DNA of 64,000 bases from Amycolatopsis sp. CA-126428 (GTDB taxonomy: Bacteria; Actinomycetota; Actinomycetes; Mycobacteriales; Pseudonocardiaceae), in assembly GCF_002904335.1 (NCBI RefSeq), contig NZ_PPHF01000127.1, forward strand, positions 1-64,000, given 5' to 3'. The position numbers and the translations under genes are program-made. Within the stretch, counting starts at the first letter, position 1. Each line of letters opens with the position of its first letter. Of this stretch, positions 44,888 through 54,156 are shown one piece after another. The notes under the pieces are model-generated. The model saw only the letters and a program-made list of their open reading frames with translations, had not been told where the DNA came from and did no database searches.

Positions 44888-45238
44888 TCACGGCTGGCCC
44901 CGGCGGCGGAGTTCGACACCCTCCGCGAGGAGGACGTTGCGAGTCTGGTTGTAGGACATGCCGTAGGTGGTGGCGAGCTGGCGGATCGACCGCCCGTCGA
45001 GGTAGGCGTTGACCAGCCCGGGCGGGGTGGGCGGCAGCGGGATCCGCGGTGGGCGCAGGGTGACGCCGGCGTCGAGCAGGGCGACCCGGATCTTGCGATA
45101 GCTGTAGGGGTACCGCGCGACCAGGCTTTCGATCGTTTCCCCGGCGGTGTAGTGCTCCACGAGGGCTTGGACGAGCTCGGCCGGGATCTCGACGGGAACC
45201 GGCTCGGGAGGACCCGTGTCTCTGTGATCGTCGCTCAC
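44888..45238 (-). CDS. Small tandem helix-turn-helix protein
   Basis: A 116-residue protein made of two similar HTH units, 22-62 and 74-111, joined by a Pro-rich linker (RPPRIPLPPTPP). Both have the pattern I-x-x-L-A/V-x-x-Y-x-x-S-Y-x-x-x-R-x-x-L-L-x-x-G-V-x-L-R, as in small actinobacterial DNA-binding proteins annotated only as helix-turn-helix. No partner or ligand domain. Ends at a strong hairpin. Confidence 0.7.
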   Translation of the reverse strand: MSDDHRDTGPPEPVPVEIPAELVQALVEHYTAGETIESLVARYPYSYRKIRVALLDAGVTLRPPRIPLPPTPPGLVNAYLDGRSIRQLATTYGMSYNQTRNVLLAEGVELRRRGQP

Positions 45239-45727
45239 CAGATCATCGCCGCCCCGACCAGCTGATCCGTGTGCGTGCGAACGCGGCCCCGGTCGCTGGC
45301 TCGCGTGTCACGCGGTCCACATCCACCCAACGACATCGATGTCGGCGGGTACACCGCCAACCGAGTGGCCGTCGTTCGTCACATGCGCTCATGGCTGGTT
45401 CCGCTCCCCGGTGCGGTGTGCCTGTCCATGGGTGTGGACCACCTGATCCGACGATCGTGACGTCGGTGAGCAAAGTTATGACGGTCGTTACACGCGTGAC
45501 CGAAAAGCCGAGTTGTCGTTTTGGGTGGATCAGGCGCATGCACCCAGCATGGTTGCCACCCCCGGCGCCCGCCAACGATCAGCCGGCGCAGACGGCTGAG
45601 GTGTCAGCCACTGTTGACGATCGTGCACCGAAAGGCATTACCTGCCAACGGTTTCGCACGTCTTCTGTAGCGGATCCGCGCCGTTCACAAGAAAATAAAT
45701 GCCGTATCAGGTGAATTTTGACCGTGT
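45239..45727. other. Intergenic gap before the tandem-HTH gene
   Basis: About 490 bp downstream of the SARP gene and upstream of the HTH gene. Open frames on both strands look spurious. Lower GC near the SARP end. No defined site recognised. Confidence 0.4.
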
Positions 45728-48700
45728 CTAACGGTTTCGCCGCAACCGCGGTGGCAGCATCGCCACCGTGTCCCGCTCACCGTCGCGCGCCGCCGGGATG
45801 ATCGGCTCGGAGGCATCCAGCTCGGCGACCAGCTCCTCGATCTCCGCCGCACGCCTGGTCCGTGCCCGCCCCCGGTAGAGCTCCGCCGCCTGCACCCACA
45901 ACGCTCGTGCGTCTTCCCGGTTCCCGTGGTCGCGAAGGATCACCGCCAGCGTCGACAACGCCCTGGCCTGGCCGGTGGCGTGGCGGGTCCGGTCGGCCAG
46001 TTCGACCGCGCGGTGCGCGTACCACAACGCCGCCCGGGCATTGCCCTGCTGGTGCCGCAACCGGGCCAGCACGGTGTTCAGCTTCATCACCGCCGGCAGG
46101 TTGAGGCACGCCGGGGTCAGCTCCGCGGCGCGCCGGCACTGCTCATCAGCCTCGTTCAGGCGCCCGAGGTCGGTGAGCAGCGCACCCAGCGCGGTGTGGA
46201 TCTGCAACCGCGCCGTCCGGTCGCCGGATTCCCACAGGTGTTCCAGCGCCTCGGCGTAGAGGTCCAGCGCCTCCTGCTCGAAGCCACCGGCCGCGACCAG
46301 CGCGTTCGCCAGCCGATGGGCCGCGGCGGCACACAACGACGGCTCGTTCAGCTCATCGGCCAGCTGCAGCGCCAACCGGCACAGCACCGCCGCCTCCGGC
46401 GCCCGGCCGACCCGCAGGTGCCACCGGGCCAGGTTCAGCGTCGAAACGAGCCGGCCCAGCGGAAACCCGTCGGCCTCGGCGAGCGCCAGCGCCCGCCGGA
46501 GGTGGTGCTCCGCCCGCGGCTCTTCGCCCATGTGCATCAACACGACCGCGAGGTCGTTCAGGTGGGACCCGAGTACCTGACGCAGCTGCGACGCGGAGTC
46601 ACCCCCTTCGGCGAGCACCTCTTCGACACGGCGGATCGCTACGGTGAGGCAATTGACCGCGTCGGTGTAGAAACCCATTTCCGTGATCAGCTCAGCGAAC
46701 AACGCGGGTAGGTAAGCGCTTTCAGCACCACCGGCAGCAGCGATTTCCAGTAGCACGTTCTTTTCCCGGACCACCCACTGCCGAGCCAGTGCCGCGCTGC
46801 CGAAACCGGCCCCCGGCCGCGTCCGGGTCGCCGGCAGCTGCGGCGGCGGTTTGTACGGGAAAACCAGACGATGCGCCTCATAGGCCATCTGCAGGTGGAA
46901 ATCGAACAGCCGGCACCGCACTTCCGCCACGTCGGCCAATTGCTCGGCGACCGAGGCGGCGTAGGCGTGCAAAAGGTCGTGGACGCGGTAGCGATCCAGA
47001 TCGCTCGGGTGCTCGAGCAGGTGCGCCGCCACCAGGACGTCGAGCGAACGGCGTACCGCAGGCAGCGGGCGCCCGTCCCCGGCCGCCACCGCTTCGGTCG
47101 TCACTTCCGCTCCCGGGTGCACCCCGATCACCGCGAACGCGCGTCGCTCACCCGGCCCCAGCACCTGGTAGGACGCCGTGAACGCCGCACGCAGGCTCCG
47201 CTGGAGGGCATCTCCCTCGTACCCGAGGTCCAGCAGCATGTCCGCGTCCCGCAGCTGCCCGGCCAGGGTCGACAAGAGCAGGCCGGTCCGCGCCGCGGCG
47301 CGGTCGGCCACCAACGTGAGCGCCAGCGGATTCCCCTGGCACACCCGCACCAGTTCGGCCACGCCGTCACGATCTTCCCGGGCCCGCCGGCCGATCCGGC
47401 GGTCGAGCAGCGCGGTCGCGTCCTGCTCGGTCAGCGGCGGCACGGTCACCACCGGCGGGGAAACCGTCGCGGCCAGCGAAGGCAGCCGCCACCGCGAAAC
47501 CACCAGAACCGTGCAGGCGTCGAGCACGCCGAGCAGCGGGGCGATCTGCTCGCGGCTGTCGACGTTGTCGAGGACCACCAGCACCGGCCGCCGTTGCAGG
47601 AGCGCTGAGAGCTTCGCTGCTCTCGCCACGGGATTCACCACCTGGCCGACCGGGAAATCCAGCAGGGACAACAACGTGTCCACGACCTCACCGCTGTTCG
47701 CGGAGGCCGCTTGACCATCCCCTCGCAGGTCGAGCAGGACGGCGCCGTGCGGAAACCGGCGCCGGGCCCAGTGCACCCACCGCACGACCGCCGTGGACTT
47801 GCCCACGCCCGGCCCGCCGGTCACCACGACCACCCCGCGCCGGGAGGCGCCGCTCGAATCGGAGGTGAACGCGTCGAGTTCCGCCAGCAGCTCGGCCCGT
47901 CCTTCGATCCCGTCGCAGTCCGGCGGCACGTGCCAGACCTGCTGGCCGGCCGGCTCTTCGACGTCCACGGCGCGAATCCGCACGACCTGGCGGGGGAAGC
48001 CACCGTCGCCGCTGATCACCTCGTCGTGCACCGCCCGCAGCTCGTCCGCGGCGCGCAGTTCGCCGACGTCGAGGTACTGGCGGCGCTTGGCGAAGTAGAA
48101 CTCGGTCACCTCGTCCGGGCGGTCCGTCGCGGCCAGGGCGCGCAAGCGCAGTTTCGCCAGGCCGAGTTCCAGCGGGTGCGCGTGTTCGAGCTCCAGCAGC
48201 CTGCCGAGCGCCACGTCGCCATGACCGACGGCGAGCAGCTCGGCGATCAGGAAAGCGTTGGCGGGCAGCCAATGGCCGCGCATCCACTGCGCACGCCAGT
48301 CGTCGGCCCGCTGCGTCGGCAAGTCGGCGAGCGGATCGTCCCGCCACAGCCGCACCGCCGCCTGCGCCTCGATCTGCGCGCGCCGGTGGTCGCCGTGATC
48401 ACGCAGCTCGCGCGCCCGCGCCATCAACCGGGAGAACAGGCGGTGATCGACCAGTGCCTCGTCGATTTCCACGACACAGCCGTTCTTTCCGACCCCGACG
48501 CGGGCCGGGATTCCGCTCTTCTGCAGCGCTTGCCGCAGGTGCACGGCGTTCTGGTGCAGGGTGGCCAGCGCTCCTCGCGGCGCGTTCTCGTGTTCCGCCC
48601 ACACCCAGTCCACGACCGCGTCGACCGGGAACCGCTGGTTCGGGGACGTCAGCAAGGCGGCGAGCACCTGCCTCGAGCGCGGGTGAGCCCACTTCACATC

Positions 48701-48757
48701 CACTTTCCCGTGCAGCAGCATGGCCGTTTGCCCGAGAATTCCGAGCGCGATTTCCAT
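45728..48757 (-). CDS. SARP/AfsR-type transcriptional regulator
   Basis: A 1009-residue regulator. Residues 1-100 are an OmpR-like winged helix, 100-250 a bacterial transcription activator domain, 310-600 an NB-ARC ATPase with Walker A GGPGVGKS (314-321) and Walker B PVLVVLDNVD (391-400), and about 720-985 TPR-like repeats. This is the AfsR-type layout that activates secondary-metabolite genes. ATG 48757 has GGAGGGG upstream. The next gene is divergent and has an 11-bp-period repeat in its promoter, so it is the obvious target. Confidence 0.92.
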   Translation of the reverse strand: MEIALGILGQTAMLLHGKVDVKWAHPRSRQVLAALLTSPNQRFPVDAVVDWVWAEHENAPRGALATLHQNAVHLRQALQKSGIPARVGVGKNGCVVEIDEALVDHRLFSRLMARARELRDHGDHRRAQIEAQAAVRLWRDDPLADLPTQRADDWRAQWMRGHWLPANAFLIAELLAVGHGDVALGRLLELEHAHPLELGLAKLRLRALAATDRPDEVTEFYFAKRRQYLDVGELRAADELRAVHDEVISGDGGFPRQVVRIRAVDVEEPAGQQVWHVPPDCDGIEGRAELLAELDAFTSDSSGASRRGVVVVTGGPGVGKSTAVVRWVHWARRRFPHGAVLLDLRGDGQAASANSGEVVDTLLSLLDFPVGQVVNPVARAAKLSALLQRRPVLVVLDNVDSREQIAPLLGVLDACTVLVVSRWRLPSLAATVSPPVVTVPPLTEQDATALLDRRIGRRAREDRDGVAELVRVCQGNPLALTLVADRAAARTGLLLSTLAGQLRDADMLLDLGYEGDALQRSLRAAFTASYQVLGPGERRAFAVIGVHPGAEVTTEAVAAGDGRPLPAVRRSLDVLVAAHLLEHPSDLDRYRVHDLLHAYAASVAEQLADVAEVRCRLFDFHLQMAYEAHRLVFPYKPPPQLPATRTRPGAGFGSAALARQWVVREKNVLLEIAAAGGAESAYLPALFAELITEMGFYTDAVNCLTVAIRRVEEVLAEGGDSASQLRQVLGSHLNDLAVVLMHMGEEPRAEHHLRRALALAEADGFPLGRLVSTLNLARWHLRVGRAPEAAVLCRLALQLADELNEPSLCAAAAHRLANALVAAGGFEQEALDLYAEALEHLWESGDRTARLQIHTALGALLTDLGRLNEADEQCRRAAELTPACLNLPAVMKLNTVLARLRHQQGNARAALWYAHRAVELADRTRHATGQARALSTLAVILRDHGNREDARALWVQAAELYRGRARTRRAAEIEELVAELDASEPIIPAARDGERDTVAMLPPRLRRNR

Positions 48758-48868
48758 GCGACCCCTCCGCCACGGCTTCGGCCACCGGCCGACCACCCCA
48801 CCGCCGGTAGTTTTCCATTGTTCCCGGTAAAAGACCACGTCAGCGCCGGTTCGCCGGCCCGGAAATGG

Positions 48869-48886
48869 CGATTGTTGATCGATTGT
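48869..48886. promoter_or_regulatory. SARP-box-like direct repeat
   Basis: CGATTGT is repeated with 4-nt spacing (period 11 bp), the geometry bound by SARP activators. It lies between the SARP gene and its divergent neighbour. A weaker pair, TGACAAC/GGACAAT, with the same period is at 48942-48959. Confidence 0.5.
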
Positions 48887-48975
48887 CAACCAACGAAACC
48901 GCAGGCCGAAAGCCTTTTGTGAGCCCCGTCCTCCACCTTCGTGACAACAACTGGACAATCACGAGGAGGACCGCG

Positions 48976-50196
48976 ATGGCCGCCACCTGGGTACGCAGCC
49001 CCATCGAGCGCGCCGATGCCCACTGGGCTACCCGATGCGGAACGAAATCCGTCCTGGTGCTCGTGCCGCACGTCGTCGCCGGCACGCGGCTGCTGGACCT
49101 GCTCCCCCTGCTCGAAGCCGACCACCGCGTCCAGATCGTGTTCACCGATCCCGAATCCGGCGAAAACTGGCAGGCCACGCACGATTTCCTGCGCGCACAG
49201 GGCGGCCCGGTGCTGCCGTGGGGCCAAGCCCGCCGCAGCGACGTCGACCTCGTCCTCGCCGGCAGCACCCGCGGCCTCGACGACCTGACCGCGCCGGTCC
49301 TGCTGATCCCGCACGGTGGCGGCCTCGGGCAGTACCGGCCCTGGCGCCCTCCCGCCACCACCCGGCCGCACCACCCCGAGCTCGGTCTCGGCCCCGGCCA
49401 GCTGGTGCGCGAAGGCCGGGTCCGCGCCGATGCGATCATCCTGGTCCACGACCACGAGCGCGACCTCCTCGCCCGCGCCTGCCCGCAAGCGCTCCCCGCC
49501 GCGGTCGTCGCGGGCGACATCGCCCTCGACCGCATCACGGCCAGCATGCCTTACCGCGACCGGTACCGGGACGCCCTCGGCGCCACCGGCGATCAGCAGG
49601 TCGTCGTGGTCACCTCGACCTGGTCACCGCGGTCGGCGTTCGGCCGTCACCCCGATCTGTTCGACCGCGTCCTGGCCACCCTCCCGCGGGAGGGCTACCG
49701 GGTCGTCGGTGCGCTGCACCCCGCGATCTGGGCCCACCACGGGCCCCGGCAGGTCCGCTCGTGGCTCGCGGCGGCCCTCCGCGCCGGACTCGTCCTCGTG
49801 CCGCCCGAAGAAGGCTGGCGTGCCGCTCTGGTCGCCGCCGACCACGTGCTCGGGGACTACGGATCCGCTACCGGCTACGGCGCGGCCACCGGTGCGTCGA
49901 TCCTTCTCGACGACAACCCCGGCCAGCCGCTCCTGAGTGGCACCCCGGCCGAGGTCCTCGCCCGGCACGCGCCCCGCTGGCGGCCCGGCCGGCCACTGGT
50001 TCCCCAGCTGCGCGCCGCCGCCGCGGCCCGCGACGCCGCTCGTCTGCCCGGCACCGTCCACCGCCTCTTGACTTCCCGGCCCGGCGAGGCCGGCCCCATC
50101 CTGCGCCGCACCTTGTACCGGCTGCTGGGGCTTCCCGAACCGGCGCACGCCGTCCCGGTCGCCCCGGTGCCGCTGCCGAATCCGGTGCCGGCATGA
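48976..50196 (+). CDS. GT-B-fold protein, CDP-glycerol glycerophosphotransferase-like, unknown
   Basis: A 406-residue protein I do not recognise by name. The fold looks like GT-B: an N-terminal VLVLVPHVVAGTRLLDLLPL with HGGG in IPHGGGLGQY, and a C-terminal half with VVTSTWSPRSAFGRHP, GALHPAIW and GWRAALVAADHVLGDYGS, as in CDP-glycerol glycerophosphotransferases and related nucleotide-sugar enzymes. Start ATG 48976 behind GAGGAGG. It overlaps the next gene by 4 nt and is divergent from the SARP regulator. Confidence 0.6.
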   Translation: MAATWVRSPIERADAHWATRCGTKSVLVLVPHVVAGTRLLDLLPLLEADHRVQIVFTDPESGENWQATHDFLRAQGGPVLPWGQARRSDVDLVLAGSTRGLDDLTAPVLLIPHGGGLGQYRPWRPPATTRPHHPELGLGPGQLVREGRVRADAIILVHDHERDLLARACPQALPAAVVAGDIALDRITASMPYRDRYRDALGATGDQQVVVVTSTWSPRSAFGRHPDLFDRVLATLPREGYRVVGALHPAIWAHHGPRQVRSWLAAALRAGLVLVPPEEGWRAALVAADHVLGDYGSATGYGAATGASILLDDNPGQPLLSGTPAEVLARHAPRWRPGRPLVPQLRAAAAARDAARLPGTVHRLLTSRPGEAGPILRRTLYRLLGLPEPAHAVPVAPVPLPNPVPA

Positions 50197-50663
50197 CGCT
50201 CACGACATGGCACTACACCTGCGGCCACCGCGAAGGCACGCTGGTCACCGGCACTCCCGGCGACCGGGCCACCCTCGCCGACGCGGTGATCGCGCCGGCC
50301 CGTCGCTGCGAAGCCGGTGGACGAGCCGCGGTGGCCGGGCTCTTCGACCGGCTTCCCGGGCTCACCCTGGCCGCCGTCCCGATCCGCTCGGCCGGGCTGC
50401 TGCTCGGCGACCGCCGCGGCGAGACCACCCTCGTCGGTCGCGGGCCCGCCGAACCGGCCGCGGTCGCCGCCTGCGTGTGGCTGACCACCGGACGGCCGCT
50501 GGGCACGCTCACGGCCATCACCGGCGTGGAGTGGCACCTCGACCGGAGAGGTGAGGGCTGGTTCGTGCTGTTCGGCGCGGCGAACTCGGCGGCCGGGGCT
50601 CCCGATGAGCTCCGGTGCCAGCCGGCCGCCGCCGACCTGCTGCACCGGCGCCCTTCGAGGTAG
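50193..50663 (+). CDS. Unknown protein cotranscribed with the GT-B-like gene
   Basis: A 156-residue protein with no recognised domain. It is soluble, with YTCGH near the N-terminus and Cys residues at RRCEAG, ACVW and LRCQ. The ATG overlaps the previous stop (ATGA), so it is translationally coupled and presumably works with that protein. Confidence 0.65.
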   Translation: MTLTTWHYTCGHREGTLVTGTPGDRATLADAVIAPARRCEAGGRAAVAGLFDRLPGLTLAAVPIRSAGLLLGDRRGETTLVGRGPAEPAAVAACVWLTTGRPLGTLTAITGVEWHLDRRGEGWFVLFGAANSAAGAPDELRCQPAAADLLHRRPSR

Positions 50664-50836
50664 CCCGAGTCATGCGTATCGGCCTCTCGTACCCGACCCG
50701 AGACTGCACAAACCGCCGCCGTGCGGGGCGCTCGACGGCGCCCGCGACCAGGCGCGGGCGCTCACCGAGTACCTCGGCGTGGCCCGGCGAGCACGTCGCC
50801 GGGCCACGCCGTCACACAGCGGTCTGGGGACGCTGT

Positions 50837-51562
50837 TCAGTGGCGGGCCGTACCCCCGTCGGCCGAACTCATGCGCTTTGTGAAGCGGGCCGCCACGTCT
50901 CGGAGCTTGATGTTCGTGTGCTGGGACTCCACGATCAGGCGGTGCATCGCCGCGTCCTCGGTGACCCGGTGGATCAGCATCAGCATGCCCTTGGCCTGCT
51001 CGATCACCGCGCGCGTCTCCATCGCGTTGCGCAGCTCGTCCGCCAGGCGCCGGGCTTCGCGGTAGCGGCGGGTCAGCCGCAGGACCGTCTCCACGCACAA
51101 CGTGAACAGCCGCAACACCTTCGTGTCGAACTCGTGGTAACCGTGGGTCTCGAAGCCGAACAGCGTGATCGCGCCCACCAGGGTGTCGTCCACCCGCAGC
51201 GGGACCGCCAGGTAGCTGCCCACGCCGAGTTCCTTGGCCGCCGCCACGAATTCGGGCCACTGATCGCCCGTCTCCGCGACCGCCACCCGCACCACTTCGC
51301 CCGTCAGCGCCGCGAGCAGGCCGGGACCGTCGCCCGCCGCGTACTGGACGTCGTCGATGCGCCGGGCTCGCTCGTCCGTGAAGGCCGCGGTCTGGGTCAC
51401 GCCGTCGCGGACGACCAGGATGCTGGCCAGGTCCGCGTCCGGGACCACCCGGACCGCCTCGCCGCAGACCGCGTCGAGCAGCCCGGGCGTGTCGGACATC
51501 GATTCGAGGACCCCGACAAGATCGGCCAGCACGGCGTTCAGCTCGTCGACCCGCTCCGCCAT
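50837..51562 (-). CDS. GAF-ANTAR RNA-binding antiterminator
   Basis: A 241-residue regulator. GAF domain in about residues 15-150, then an ANTAR domain in the last 75 (ELRNAMETRAVIEQAKGMLM, HRLIVESQHTNIKLRDVAARF, quoted in pieces). ANTAR proteins bind paired hairpins in nascent RNA and prevent termination. Start ATG 51562 is used; a TTG at 51583 sits behind GGGAGGGG and is an alternative. Confidence 0.85.
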   Translation of the reverse strand: MAERVDELNAVLADLVGVLESMSDTPGLLDAVCGEAVRVVPDADLASILVVRDGVTQTAAFTDERARRIDDVQYAAGDGPGLLAALTGEVVRVAVAETGDQWPEFVAAAKELGVGSYLAVPLRVDDTLVGAITLFGFETHGYHEFDTKVLRLFTLCVETVLRLTRRYREARRLADELRNAMETRAVIEQAKGMLMLIHRVTEDAAMHRLIVESQHTNIKLRDVAARFTKRMSSADGGTARH

Positions 51563-51735
51563 GCCGTCGCCAGTGGTCGGCAAGGCCCACCCCTCCCATG
51601 CGTCAAGCGGCGAGCACGGGATGAGCTCGCCAGCAGCGTCAACAGAGACCACCGCTGGCGTTTCAACGGGTCCGGAGGAATTCTACCGGCCACCGGCGGC
51701 GGATTGACGTCGGCCGCGCCGGGTAGGCCGGGAGA

Positions 51736-52071
51736 ATGGACAATCCCGCTGTTGACGACGAGCTGTGGGCGGAGTTCCACCGGGTGGTGAACATGACCTC
51801 GCGCGAGCTGGAGGACTGGCTGCGCACCCGCGACGCGGGCCCGGAGACCGAGCCGCTCCCCGACGAGGCAGGCCCGCCGACGGGCCACCAGGTGCTGAGC
51901 GTCCTGCGCAAGCGGCGGTCCGACGTGGACGACCGCGACGCGGACGTGATGCGCAAGGTGGTCGACCGGGTGCTCTCCGAGCGCCGCGACGACCTGGAGC
52001 CCACCGCCGGCCAGGCCCACTGGCGCCACCGCCTGATGTCGCTGGGCCACGACCCGCTCAAACCTGCCTGA
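51736..52071 (+). CDS. DUF3140 protein
   Basis: A 111-residue small acidic protein with ELWAEFHRVVNMTSRELEDWL at the N-terminus and GQAHWRHRLMSLGHDP near the end, which are DUF3140 hallmarks. Function unknown. Start ATG 51736 after CCGGGAGA. Ends just before the second palindromic terminator. Confidence 0.82.
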   Translation: MDNPAVDDELWAEFHRVVNMTSRELEDWLRTRDAGPETEPLPDEAGPPTGHQVLSVLRKRRSDVDDRDADVMRKVVDRVLSERRDDLEPTAGQAHWRHRLMSLGHDPLKPA

Positions 52072-52078
52072 CCAAGCC

Positions 52079-52124
52079 GTCGTGAGTGGTAAGGCGGGTT
52101 CTAACCCGCCTTACCACTCACGAC
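52079..52124. terminator. 46-bp perfect palindrome, copy 2
   Basis: Reverse complement of the copy at 37654-37699, all 46 positions the same. Lies between the converging stops of the DUF3140 gene and the GH30 gene. Confidence 0.8.
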
Positions 52125-52133
52125 CGGGACGGG

Positions 52134-54119
52134 TCAGCCGGCGATGGCCTGCCAGCGCTGGTTGGGCCCGTTCGTCGGCTTGTACAGGCCGATCCGGGCG
52201 CCGTCGTCGCGGGACTCGCTCGTGACGTCGAGCAGCTGCCCGCTCGCCGCGTTGACGAACGTCCAGGTGCCGTCGCCGGTCGTGGACAGGGTCCACTGCG
52301 CCGCCGGGTCGCACGTGCCCGCCGCGGCCAGCGTCACCGCGCCGCCCGCCGTGGCCAGCACCTGGCCCGTGCCCGCGTTGGTGATGGTGAACCGGTCGCG
52401 GTTGCCGTAGCGGCCCGTGCGGTCGGTGAGCGTCCAGCGCTGCGCCGGCGCCGAAGCGTCCGTCGTGCGCTGGACCAGCGCGCCGTTCTCCGCCGACAGC
52501 GACTTGCCGCTCTGCACGCCGGTGAAGGTGACCGGCTTGCCCGAGCCGAGGCCCGTGCCGGGCGCCGCCGAGGAGACGCCGTCGACGAGGAAGCTCGTCA
52601 CCGAGCGCGCCGGCACCCGCAGGGTGGCGTGCGAAGACGTCACCCGCACCGGCTTGCCCCGCTTCAGCGCCCCGGTGACGTCGGTGACGACCGGCGTCAC
52701 CGAAGCGCCGTTCCGGACGTTCCGGAAGCCCGACAGGTCCAGCGTGACGTCCTGGTCGGTGGTGTCGGCGTTGGTGTGCACGACCGTCGCCAGGTCGTCG
52801 CCGCGCATCGCGGCCGTGGACGCGGTGTCGTTCACCCCGACCAGCCGGTCACCCGGCCGGATGTAGTGGGTGAAGTTGCGCATCGTGTTGAACTTCGTGT
52901 TGGTCTTGACCTGGCAGGTCTGCAGCGTGGCGGTCTTCGGGCAGTCGAACGGGACCTGGATCTCGCCCCAGTTCATCCCGGCCGCGGACTCCCCGCCCGG
53001 CTTCATGTTGTTGTAGTCCTCGATCGGCTGCCAGCTGACCCACGCGCTCGGCTCGAGCAGCCGCAGGTCGTCGGTGATCTGCTTGGCCATGCCGAGGCCG
53101 GGGTCCATGTCCGTGAAGTCCTGCCGGTCCAGCCAGCTGCCGCCGACCTCGCTCATCCACAACGGCTTGTCCCCGCCCTTGGCGAGGTCCCGCGGGACCG
53201 GCCGGTTGCCGGTGCCGTAGGTGTGCACGTTGAGCCGGCCCGCCGCCGCGCGGGCGCCGGCCGACCAGCCGGCCCAGTCCGCGGCGAAGATGTCCGGGTT
53301 GGTCTCGTCGGGCGCGGAGACGATCGCCCGGGAGCCGGCCGCCTTGAGGGCCCCGGCCATCGCCGGGATCAGCTGGGACTGGACCGACGGCCCGATGTGC
53401 GCGCCTTCCTGCCGTCCGCCGGTCGGGTTGCCGTCGGCGCCGAGCGTGGTCTTCCAGTAGTTCGTGTTGGGCTCGTTCAGCGGGTTCACCGACGCGAACT
53501 TGATGCCGTGCGCGCGTTCGAGGGTCCGCACGACCTGCGTCAGGTAGGCCGTGAAGTCGCCGATCTTGTCGGGCCGCAGCTGCTCGTCGGTGGCGTTGAA
53601 GCCGCCCGAGACGTACCCGGACACGGTCTGGAAGTACGGCGGCGAGTTGCTGAACGCCTCCCACTTCGTGACGCGGTTCTTGATCTTGTCGACCCACCAG
53701 CGCTGGTTCGGGTCGGCCTTCGGGTCGAACTCGGCGGCGTTGCCGGGCGTCCACCAGTCCTTGTCGGCGCGGGTGGTGCCGGCCGGCGCCTTCCACCAGC
53801 CCGGAACCGCGGCGCCCGGACGCAGGTACGACGGGACGTCGGGGGCGTTGCCGCCGCCGACGTTGAACCGGGCGATGTTCAGGTCCAGCCCGTCGGGCCC
53901 GAAGACCAGGTCCGCCAGCTTGTTCCGGACCGCGTCGGGGTAGCCGCCGGTCGCCTCGGCCATCCACGCCAGGCTGGCACCCCAGCCGTCGAACGGCTGC
54001 TGCCGGTAGGTCGGGTCCGGCTTGACCGTCACCCCGGTGGCCGCTTCCGCCGGAGCCACCGCCAACCCGGTCGTCACGATTGGTACACAAAGGACGGTGA
54101 GCAAACGCCGCAAGTTCAT
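52134..54119 (-). CDS. Secreted GH30 glycosidase with ricin-type CBM13
   Basis: A 661-residue exported enzyme, signal peptide to about 27. The GH30 TIM barrel starts with FDGWGASLAWMAE and contains acid/base Glu216 in NPLNEPNTNYW and nucleophile Glu324 in WMSEVGGSW; a beta-sandwich follows, then a C-terminal CBM13 with QRW/QW/QRW repeats. It resembles GH30 subfamily 5 endo-beta-1,6-galactanases of Streptomyces, which carry CBM13. As last gene of the LacI-controlled locus it would release oligosaccharides outside the cell. It begins 37 bp after GH35. Confidence 0.85.
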   Translation of the reverse strand: MNLRRLLTVLCVPIVTTGLAVAPAEAATGVTVKPDPTYRQQPFDGWGASLAWMAEATGGYPDAVRNKLADLVFGPDGLDLNIARFNVGGGNAPDVPSYLRPGAAVPGWWKAPAGTTRADKDWWTPGNAAEFDPKADPNQRWWVDKIKNRVTKWEAFSNSPPYFQTVSGYVSGGFNATDEQLRPDKIGDFTAYLTQVVRTLERAHGIKFASVNPLNEPNTNYWKTTLGADGNPTGGRQEGAHIGPSVQSQLIPAMAGALKAAGSRAIVSAPDETNPDIFAADWAGWSAGARAAAGRLNVHTYGTGNRPVPRDLAKGGDKPLWMSEVGGSWLDRQDFTDMDPGLGMAKQITDDLRLLEPSAWVSWQPIEDYNNMKPGGESAAGMNWGEIQVPFDCPKTATLQTCQVKTNTKFNTMRNFTHYIRPGDRLVGVNDTASTAAMRGDDLATVVHTNADTTDQDVTLDLSGFRNVRNGASVTPVVTDVTGALKRGKPVRVTSSHATLRVPARSVTSFLVDGVSSAAPGTGLGSGKPVTFTGVQSGKSLSAENGALVQRTTDASAPAQRWTLTDRTGRYGNRDRFTITNAGTGQVLATAGGAVTLAAAGTCDPAAQWTLSTTGDGTWTFVNAASGQLLDVTSESRDDGARIGLYKPTNGPNQRWQAIAG

Positions 54120-54156
54120 CGTCGAACTGCCCTTCGGTGCGGTGGGGACTCTTTTC

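Noticed and set aside
45243-45714. Frames on both strands of the gap before the SARP gene
   Set aside because: Overlapping low-complexity frames without start signals, domains or codon bias.
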